Part shown: one piece after another, positions 57,810 through 64,000 of the stretch | Layout: every line of letters starts with the position of its first letter | Numbering within the stretch: the first letter of the stretch is position 1 | Assembly (NCBI GenBank): GCA_016786615.1 | Contig: JAEUVX010000011.1 | Location: 1 to 64,000 of the forward strand | Source: Flavipsychrobacter sp. | Lineage (GTDB): Bacteria > Bacteroidota > Bacteroidia > Chitinophagales > Chitinophagaceae | DNA: 64,000 bases | Direction: 5' to 3' | Notes under the pieces: model-generated | Database searches by the model: none | What the model was told of the DNA's origin: nothing | The model's input: the letters and a program-made list of their open reading frames with translations, nothing else | Program-made: the position numbers and the translations under genes

Positions 57810-58313
57810 CTATTCTATCGGCTTGGGAAATTCATATTTATCGGCATAGGCATCAATCAGCGAGTACAGCTTATTCAGCTTTTCCTGCTCTTGTGAAGTT
57901 GTCATCATCATACCCTTGTATGCTTCAGTTATTTGCTCATCCGTTGTTGTTGTGTCAAACGTTTCAAATACCAGAAATTTCGGAAGCACTGTTGTTTTTT
58001 CAAACTGTAGTATATCCAATTCAGCTTTCCTTATTGGTTCTGAATTCCCGACATCATCCATATTATCAATAAACACAATATTTCTATCTATAAACTGTTC
58101 GAGATTTTGCCTTAACGGCTGCAGTTCTGAGAAGTTTTTTGAATTTACCGCTATTTTAAACTCATCGAGCCAGATTTTACCAAAACGGTATAAAGAATCA
58201 TTGATAGCGGTGATTTTTCCGGTGAGCTTCATAGCTTTTTCTTGCCTGTTCCAATTGCAGGATGCAATTCCGAGACAGAGCAAGATGATGGATATGTACG
58301 TAAACGAACGCAT
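57810..58313 (-). CDS. Small lipoprotein of unknown function
   Basis: 167 residues from the ATG at 58313 (MRSFTYISIILLCLGIAS), with lipobox IASCNW; a longer frame begins at 58325. The mature part is alpha-helical and acidic (LEQFIDRNIVFIDN, MTTSQEQEKLNKLYSLIDAY). No family recognised. Tail-to-tail with the acyltransferase gene. Confidence 0.7.
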   Translation of the reverse strand: MRSFTYISIILLCLGIASCNWNRQEKAMKLTGKITAINDSLYRFGKIWLDEFKIAVNSKNFSELQPLRQNLEQFIDRNIVFIDNMDDVGNSEPIRKAELDILQFEKTTVLPKFLVFETFDTTTTDEQITEAYKGMMMTTSQEQEKLNKLYSLIDAYADKYEFPKPIE

Positions 58314-58436
58314 AGGTAGTGCCAAAGTAATTCAATTCTTTTTATTGAATCGTTTAAGAAACGTGAAAGTTACAGGAATATTATAGCCTTTATGGGCAGA
58401 TAGGCAATATTAGCTACACAACTGCCCCACATGCGC

Positions 58437-58444
58437 TACCTTTG
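58437..58444 (+). promoter_or_regulatory. hscA promoter -7 box
   Basis: TACCTTTG, exact TAnnTTTG, 19 nt before the ATG at 58464. It rejects the in-frame ATG at 58431. Confidence 0.65.
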
Positions 58445-58463
58445 TGCCTCCAAAATCAGCAAT

Positions 58464-60323
58464 ATGGGCAAAGTAGCCATCAATATAGCCACAGGCAGCC
58501 TGCAACAGAAAGAAACGATTGTAGGCATAGACTTGGGCACAACTAACAGCCTGATAGCAATTGTGCGTGAGGATACCCGCCAACCACTGGCACTCCGCGA
58601 AATTGACGGGCTTACACTGGTACCATCTATCGTCCACTTTGACGAATATGGCGGTGCAACAGTGGGCAATCCTGCTAGAGAGAAACTGATAGCAGAACCA
58701 CACCGTACCATATATAGTGCCAAGCGCCTTATGGGTAAATCTTACAAAGACGTAAGTGAACATGCCGGTTTCTTTGCATATAAAGTAATAGATGACGATA
58801 CCGATTCGCTGGTAAAAGTGCAGGTGGGCGATAAGTTTTATTCGCCGATTGAATTATCATCTTTCATACTGAAAGAACTGAAGCAACGTGCAGAGCATAT
58901 TCTGAAAACACCGGTGAACAAAGCGGTGATAACTGTACCTGCCTACTTCAACGATGCACAAAGACAGGCTACACGCGATGCGGGCAGGCTGGCAGGTTTG
59001 GATGTACTGCGCATCGTAAACGAGCCTACAGCGGCTAGCCTTGCATACGGACTGGGTGTGAACCCTGATGAAGAAAAGACAATTGCGGTGTACGACCTTG
59101 GCGGTGGCACATTCGATATATCTGTACTGAAAATAACTAATGGCATATTTGAGGTATTATCTACCAATGGTGATACTTACCTGGGCGGAGATGATTTTGA
59201 CAGAATATTGGCACAATACTGGCAACAGGCATTGGGCTTAAGCAATGAAGAATTGCAACAGCACAAATCGCTGGCGCAGGAACTGAGACTGACGGCAGAA
59301 GAAGCGAAGAAACACCTGAGCAGCAATGATAGTTTTGAAGGTGCTGTAGCAGGTGAGAAAGTGAGCATCACAAAAGCAGCTTTCAACGAACTGATACAAC
59401 CACTGATAGACCGTACTATAACATGCTGCAATAATGCTATGCGCGATGCGGGTCTGCAAACAAGTGCTATAGATGCTGTGGTAATGGTAGGCGGTAGTAC
59501 CCGTGTACCATTGGTAAAAGAAAGCGTGAGCAAATTCTTTGACAAAGAAGTATTTGACAACCTGAACCCTGACGAAGTAGTAGCACTGGGTGCTGCTGTG
59601 CAGGCAGATATACTGGCTGGCAACAATACAGATATGCTACTGCTGGATATTACTCCGCTGAGTCTGGGCCTTGAAACAATGGGTGGATTGATGGACGTAT
59701 TGATACCACGTAACTCTAAAATACCGGTACGTGCTGGCCGCCAATATACTACACAGAAAGACGGACAGAGTGGTATGCGTATCTCAGTATATCAGGGTGA
59801 ACGCGACCTTGTGAAAGACAATCGTAAACTGGCAGAGTTTAATCTGACGGGGATACCTGCTATGCCTGCTGGATTGCCGAAGGTAGAGGTGAACTTTCTG
59901 ATAGATGCAGACGGCATACTGAAAGTAACAGCGAAAGAACTACGCAGTGGTGTAGAAACAAGTGTTGAGGTGAAACCACAGTATGGCCTTACTGATGAAC
60001 AGGTAGAGCAAATGTTGATGGACTCTCTGACGCACGCAAAAGAAGACATACAAACACGTGCACTGGTAGAAGCAACAACAGAAGCAGAGCAAATGCTGGA
60101 CACAACTGAGAAGTTTATAACCAAGCATAGTGAGTTTCTTACTGCAGATGAAGTTGCAATTACACAACAACATATACAGCAACTGCGCAATGCCATTGCC
60201 GCAAAAGATAAAGACCTAGTGCAGAAAGAAACTGAGCAACTGAATGATGTGAGCCGACCATTTGCAGAACGCGTAATGGATGCCGCACTGAAAGATGCAA
60301 TGAAAGGAAAGAAGATTTTATAA
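58464..60323 (+). CDS. hscA: Hsp70-type Fe-S assembly chaperone HscA
   Basis: 619 residues from the ATG at 58464 ([18 protein letters not shown]). ATPase domain: [46 protein letters not shown], and the linker [20 protein letters not shown], in which HscA proteins carry the GLETMGG-x-M/V form. It is more diverged than the DnaK in this window, and it lacks the DnaK EEVK end. HscA with HscB transfers Fe-S clusters from IscU. No isc genes are adjacent, so it stands alone; an alternative Hsp70 role is possible. Confidence 0.85.
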   Translation: MGKVAINIATGSLQQKETIVGIDLGTTNSLIAIVREDTRQPLALREIDGLTLVPSIVHFDEYGGATVGNPAREKLIAEPHRTIYSAKRLMGKSYKDVSEHAGFFAYKVIDDDTDSLVKVQVGDKFYSPIELSSFILKELKQRAEHILKTPVNKAVITVPAYFNDAQRQATRDAGRLAGLDVLRIVNEPTAASLAYGLGVNPDEEKTIAVYDLGGGTFDISVLKITNGIFEVLSTNGDTYLGGDDFDRILAQYWQQALGLSNEELQQHKSLAQELRLTAEEAKKHLSSNDSFEGAVAGEKVSITKAAFNELIQPLIDRTITCCNNAMRDAGLQTSAIDAVVMVGGSTRVPLVKESVSKFFDKEVFDNLNPDEVVALGAAVQADILAGNNTDMLLLDITPLSLGLETMGGLMDVLIPRNSKIPVRAGRQYTTQKDGQSGMRISVYQGERDLVKDNRKLAEFNLTGIPAMPAGLPKVEVNFLIDADGILKVTAKELRSGVETSVEVKPQYGLTDEQVEQMLMDSLTHAKEDIQTRALVEATTEAEQMLDTTEKFITKHSEFLTADEVAITQQHIQQLRNAIAAKDKDLVQKETEQLNDVSRPFAERVMDAALKDAMKGKKIL

Positions 60324-60331
60324 TTAATAAT

Positions 60332-60360
60332 AAAGGCGGGTATCTTACCCGCCTTTATTT
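60332..60360. terminator. Bidirectional terminator between hscA and lysC
   Basis: Perfect 11-bp stem AAAGGCGGGTA/TACCCGCCTTT with a 3-nt loop and A/T runs. Confidence 0.92.
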
Positions 60361-61624
60361 ATTTCATAACCACCTGTACGGTGTGTCTTGTTTTTTGTTC
60401 GAGGAGTGTGTAGCGTCCTTTGGTTAGTTCAAATACAATCTCCGGTGTGTAGTGACGGATAGTGAGCAGGCTTACATCATCATTACGCAGCACTTTATAG
60501 TTATTACTCAAGGCATCTACCAACCTTGTTACATTATCTTCTTTATTATCAATACAAGCTACAAAGCTGATAGCTGCATTCTGTATAAGGTTCACTTTTA
60601 TCTTCAGATCGTGCAGTATGCTGTATAGCTCGCTCAGATTATCTTCTGTTACAAAAGAGAAATCTTTAGACGTTACCTGCAGCAATACCTGGTCTTTCTT
60701 CAATACTATCAGTGGTGGATAGAAGATGCTGTTCACCTCGTTCTGTATCACCGTTCCCTTCAAGTCTTTATCAAGGAAGCATTTTACATACAACGGTATA
60801 TTGTTGTTCTGCAATGGCTTGATGGTTTTAGGGTGAATAACCTGCGCACCATAGTATGCCATCTCAATCACTTCGTGATAAGTAATTGCTTCAATCTTTA
60901 CAGTATTCGGGAACAGTTTAGGGTCAGCATTCTGCAGACCTTCAACGTCTTTCCATATCGTAACACCATTTGCACCCAACATAGCAGCCAGCATAGCGGC
61001 AGTGTAGTCAGAACCTTCACGGCCAAGTGTTACAGAAGCATTATCGGGGGTAGCACCAATAAAACCTTGTGTTATGATGCTTTTACCTGAAGTAAGTACG
61101 GGGGAAAATATCTCTATGGCTTTCGCCTTGGAGTAATCCCAATCTACACGTGCATCGCGGTAAGTATCGTCTGTACGTATCACATCACGCACATCTGCCC
61201 ACTCAAAAGGCAGGCCACTTTGCTGCAGGTAGAATGCGAATATGCGTGTCGATAACAATTCGCCCATGCACACTATCTGGTCGTAAGAATAATCGTATTT
61301 ATCAGCCGTAGCATCATCTACAGCCCATTGCAGTTCTGTAAAGAATACATTCAGTGCTTTTACTGCCTGTGCATAATATTCATCATTCAGCAAACCTTTA
61401 CAATATTCAAGGTGTGCTTGCTCCAATCCTTTCAGCAAATCCTGTGCTTCCTGTTTCTTACCCTTGCAGGCGTTGGCAACTATCGCTTCCAACGCATTTG
61501 TTGTTTTACCATAGGCAGATACCACCATAATGATGGGATGTTCTGCGTCTTTAATAATCGGCAAAAGTGCCGTCATTCTTTCAGGGCTTGCTATTGAAGC
61601 GCCACCAAATTTGTAAACCTGCAT
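60359..61624 (-). CDS. lysC: Aspartate kinase
   Basis: 421 residues, kinase only (no homoserine dehydrogenase part). ATP/aspartate site VYKFGGASIASPERM, then TLGREGSDYTAAMLAAM; ACT regulatory domains from about 300 (VTSKDFSFVTEDNLSELYSI and NAAISFVACIDN). First step of the aspartate family amino acids (Lys, Met, Thr). It starts only 44 bp after the aminotransferase gene, on the same strand; a shared transcript is possible. Confidence 0.95.
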   Translation of the reverse strand: MQVYKFGGASIASPERMTALLPIIKDAEHPIIMVVSAYGKTTNALEAIVANACKGKKQEAQDLLKGLEQAHLEYCKGLLNDEYYAQAVKALNVFFTELQWAVDDATADKYDYSYDQIVCMGELLSTRIFAFYLQQSGLPFEWADVRDVIRTDDTYRDARVDWDYSKAKAIEIFSPVLTSGKSIITQGFIGATPDNASVTLGREGSDYTAAMLAAMLGANGVTIWKDVEGLQNADPKLFPNTVKIEAITYHEVIEMAYYGAQVIHPKTIKPLQNNNIPLYVKCFLDKDLKGTVIQNEVNSIFYPPLIVLKKDQVLLQVTSKDFSFVTEDNLSELYSILHDLKIKVNLIQNAAISFVACIDNKEDNVTRLVDALSNNYKVLRNDDVSLLTIRHYTPEIVFELTKGRYTLLEQKTRHTVQVVMK

Positions 61625-61668
61625 TTTTATTTGAGTAAAAAATTAAAAGTAAAAACTAAAAAAACATA

Positions 61669-62934
61669 TTAACTCAGCACCATCAGTTTTTGCAAAGCAG
61701 CTTCAAGCATGCCCAGCATTTCGCTGATTTCTTCTTTCTTGCACGTACCTATGCTAAGCCTGTACCAAGGCGATGTACGGTCTGCACCGAAAGCGTAAAA
61801 CGGAACGATTGCCAGTTTTGCTTCGCTGAGCAGGTATTCTGTAACATCTGCTTGATTTTCCAGTTGTGCATCGCCAGCCTGCATACCTTTCAAATCTATC
61901 TTTATGGTAAGGTAGATAGCTGCCTGTGGCGCAACCGCATCTACAGGGTAGCCTTTTTCTTTCAGTGCTTTGAAGCCATTGTATATAGCCCACAACCTGT
62001 CTTCCAGTTCTTTTTTGAAAGCAGAAAGATACGTCTGCACTGCATCTTTCTGCAACAGATATTTTGCAGTAGCTTTCTGTTCTGCCATTGGCGCCCATGC
62101 ACCGATGTGGCTCAGCAACGCTTTCATTTTGCCTATCAGATGCGCCGGGCCTAAAGACCAACCCAGACGCACGCCAGTTGCTGAGAATGCTTTTGATATA
62201 CCATCTACAAACACGGTGTATTGCTTCATCTCCGGACGCAGCGATACGGGGTTGTAATGTTGTGTTTCGCCGTATGTAAGGGTGAAATACATCTGATCGA
62301 ACATTACGTAGAGTTTCTTTTCATCTGCACCACGACGAGCATTTTCTGCCAGTACCAGATCACATATTTTTTCCAGCTCAGCCTTAGCCAGCGTAGTACC
62401 TGTAGGGTTTTGCGGTGTACACAGACATAGCAGCGCAGCACCTTTTATATGTGGTTCAATATCTGCAGCCGTTGGCATGAAGTCATTTTCCAATGTAGCT
62501 TCTATTACACAATGCTCGCCATCATTCATGTGGGTATAGTGATTGTTGTTCCACGATGGTACAGCGTATATTACTTTATCCCCCGCATCTACTATAGCAC
62601 GAAATACAGAATATATCAACGGGCGGCCACCACCTGCAATCAATACTTCGTTTGGTGCATATTCTATGCCCTCCCTGTCTTTGATAAAAGACGCAACTGC
62701 CTGCCTCAACTCAAGAATACCATCGCCGGGAGGATAGTTTGTTTGTTTGTTACGATACGCATCAACAATAGCATCTTCCAACTCCTGCGGGATAGGAAAT
62801 ATCTGCGGGTCGAAATCGCCGATAGTGTAGTTGTAGATTTTCTCACCACGATTCACGCGTACAGCTATCTCATTACCCAGGCGTACAATTTCAGAACCGA
62901 TTAATGTTTCAGCCAGTTGGCTTAGCTTGCTCAT
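61669..62934 (-). CDS. Class I/II aminotransferase (aspartate aminotransferase-like)
   Basis: 421 residues. Fold-type I PLP enzyme: substrate loop NYTIGDFDPQIFPIP, cofactor Asn in CTPQNPTGTTL, Tyr/Asp in VMFDQMYFTLTYGE, Schiff-base Lys in GISKAFSATGVRLGW, C-terminal Arg in YRLSIGTCKKEE. The second-class (Igamma-like) AspAT seems the best match, but the amino acid donor is not certain. Same strand as, and 44 bp before, lysC, which fits a role in supplying aspartate. Confidence 0.9.
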   Translation of the reverse strand: MSKLSQLAETLIGSEIVRLGNEIAVRVNRGEKIYNYTIGDFDPQIFPIPQELEDAIVDAYRNKQTNYPPGDGILELRQAVASFIKDREGIEYAPNEVLIAGGGRPLIYSVFRAIVDAGDKVIYAVPSWNNNHYTHMNDGEHCVIEATLENDFMPTAADIEPHIKGAALLCLCTPQNPTGTTLAKAELEKICDLVLAENARRGADEKKLYVMFDQMYFTLTYGETQHYNPVSLRPEMKQYTVFVDGISKAFSATGVRLGWSLGPAHLIGKMKALLSHIGAWAPMAEQKATAKYLLQKDAVQTYLSAFKKELEDRLWAIYNGFKALKEKGYPVDAVAPQAAIYLTIKIDLKGMQAGDAQLENQADVTEYLLSEAKLAIVPFYAFGADRTSPWYRLSIGTCKKEEISEMLGMLEAALQKLMVLS

Positions 62935-62960
62935 ATTGTTATATCTCTTTTATGCGTATT

Positions 62961-62993
62961 AAAAAGGGCTTACCATTTTTGTGGTAAGCCCTT
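62961..62993 (-). terminator. Terminator of the OstA-like gene
   Basis: AAGGGCTTACCA/TGGTAAGCCCTT with a 6-nt loop and a T run on the minus strand; separates the OstA-like gene from the aminotransferase. Confidence 0.9.
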
Positions 62994-63124
62994 GTAAACT
63001 ATGCTGTAGCTACATAAGAAACCCGGCTTACCCTTGCGGCATGCGTTTTTTGTCTTTCTTATATGGCTTATTTATCATCATTGCGGGTGCAAAACTAAAC
63101 ATATTTTTAAAATCACCAAATCCA

Positions 63125-64000
63125 TTATTCAAACAATTGCTCTTTCGACTTAGGACGCTGGTCTATCAACCACCTGAAACGGCTTAGCCTCATTGCCGGT
63201 AAATCGGCCTTATCCAGTGGTGTCATCTTTGTTTTTACATCCTGTTCGTAGGTGATTTTATCCAATCCTTCCTCCTTAAAATATATTTTCATTCTTGTAG
63301 CAGTCACCTCATTTACACCCAGATATGCACCGTTATCATCTTTACTAAAATAAATTGTCTGTGCATCCGGCTTCACCAGCATATAGTCCATCTGGCCTTC
63401 TTTAAAATAGCCTGTCATGGTTTTACCCTGCACCTGATCAAAGAGTTTTGCTTTTTCAGGCCCCGATTGCGAAACCATAAAGGCATTATTAGGGACAAAG
63501 ATTTTACGGATTTTACTACTATCCATATACAACAATATCGTATCTCCTGTTATCTGGCTTTTGCGCGACCATACAATCGGATCGTACATCAACCTCATGA
63601 TAGAATCTGCCTGCGAGTAGCTGACACTATCGCATTTGCCCTGCATAGAGTCTGAAAATATCAGCACATGATGATAACCAATAAACTGCCGCGGAGCTTT
63701 GCTATCGGCTGATGTTGTATCTGCATCAATTGTCTGCTTCTTATTCTTTTTGCCTTTTACAGATGTTTTCACCTTCAAAGTATCTCCCTTTTTAGGTACC
63801 GGCGATGAAAAGAATGTATCTGCCCTGATAAACAAGCTATCCTTGTCGTTTACCTGTTTCAACACAGGCTTAATGCTGGCAAGTGTTGTTTTCTTTTTTT
63901 CGTTAAAATCAGCCCTGCCGCAATACAGGGTAGTATGTTGTGATGTATCTATTGCTATTACATTGCCTTTGGCGAAACCTATTCCGGTTTTCCGGTTATG
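63125..64000 (-). CDS. OstA-like (LptA-type) protein, partial
   Basis: The frame is open from the right edge of the window (64000) through to a stop at 63125, about 291 residues; the N-terminal part is outside. A putative start at 63865 inside the frame is not needed. Beta-rich repeats (GNVIAIDTSQHTTLYCGRAD, HHVLIFSDSMQGKCDSVSYS, GKTMTGYFKEGQMDYMLVKP) are those of the OstA/LptA beta-jellyroll, which bridges LPS transport in the periplasm. In Bacteroidota this gene is long and often near hydrolase or LptC genes. The C-terminus (RWLIDQRPKSKEQLFE) is lineage specific. Confidence 0.75.
   Translation of the reverse strand, partial: HNRKTGIGFAKGNVIAIDTSQHTTLYCGRADFNEKKKTTLASIKPVLKQVNDKDSLFIRADTFFSSPVPKKGDTLKVKTSVKGKKNKKQTIDADTTSADSKAPRQFIGYHHVLIFSDSMQGKCDSVSYSQADSIMRLMYDPIVWSRKSQITGDTILLYMDSSKIRKIFVPNNAFMVSQSGPEKAKLFDQVQGKTMTGYFKEGQMDYMLVKPDAQTIYFSKDDNGAYLGVNEVTATRMKIYFKEEGLDKITYEQDVKTKMTPLDKADLPAMRLSRFRWLIDQRPKSKEQLFE

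Overview
The window is chromosomal DNA of a Bacteroidota bacterium, most likely in the Chitinophagales (family-level placement is a guess). The evidence is a type IX secretion core (porV, porU, gldJ), outer-membrane TonB-dependent receptors with carboxypeptidase-regulatory N-domains, a beta-propeller hybrid sensor kinase, the Bacteroidota-type -7 promoter TAnnTTTG in front of many genes, and a tRNA-tuf-tRNA(Trp)-secE-nusG locus. There is no CRISPR array, insertion sequence, rRNA or prophage that I can see. Almost every gap between genes holds a clear hairpin terminator or a promoter box.

Layout. 1-3110: the end of a secreted beta-sandwich protein, then an usher-like outer-membrane protein. 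3263-8563: a short unknown gene, then (minus strand) four tRNAs, a membrane protein, tuf, an aminotransferase, tRNA-Trp, secE and nusG; the usual ribosomal-protein/rpoBC genes do not follow nusG. 8780-9948: two EGF-domain lipoproteins in tandem. 10031-13002: three-gene proton-translocating transhydrogenase. 13124-15013: Uup-type ABC-F ATPase. 15062-23260: porV, porU, gldJ, murF. 23305-28268: an orphan gene with a BtrH-like enzyme, GtrA, release factor 2, ABC exporter. 28278-32131 (minus): a free-standing EF-Tu domain III protein, an alpha/beta hydrolase, an SdpI/SdpR pair, fructose-bisphosphatase. 32271-37182: CorA, Nudix hydrolase, a lipoprotein behind a repeat-rich noncoding region, DnaK. 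37463-41467: DinB, then a Cys/Met-metabolism PLP enzyme, thiolase and ACMSD in one operon. 41562-51455: two paralogous TonB-dependent receptors flanking a two-component system, a two-gene unit of small proteins and a cysteine-cluster protein. 51600-64000: SMC, a GT-C-like membrane protein, acyltransferase 3, a lipoprotein, HscA, aspartate kinase, aminotransferase and the C-terminal part of an OstA-like protein.

Most genes are housekeeping or envelope genes. The points most worth a second look are the stand-alone EF-Tu domain III protein (28278-28601), the usher-like protein with its upstream partner (1-3110), the broken nusG locus, the twin EGF lipoproteins, the BtrH-like pair, the paired CCC-N5-GGGGG boxes between a TonB receptor and the sensor kinase, a 55-residue ORF translationally coupled to a membrane-anchored protein, and promoters placed so close to start codons that several mRNAs may be leaderless. 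Promoter and function calls rest on reading motifs by eye; no similarity search was possible.
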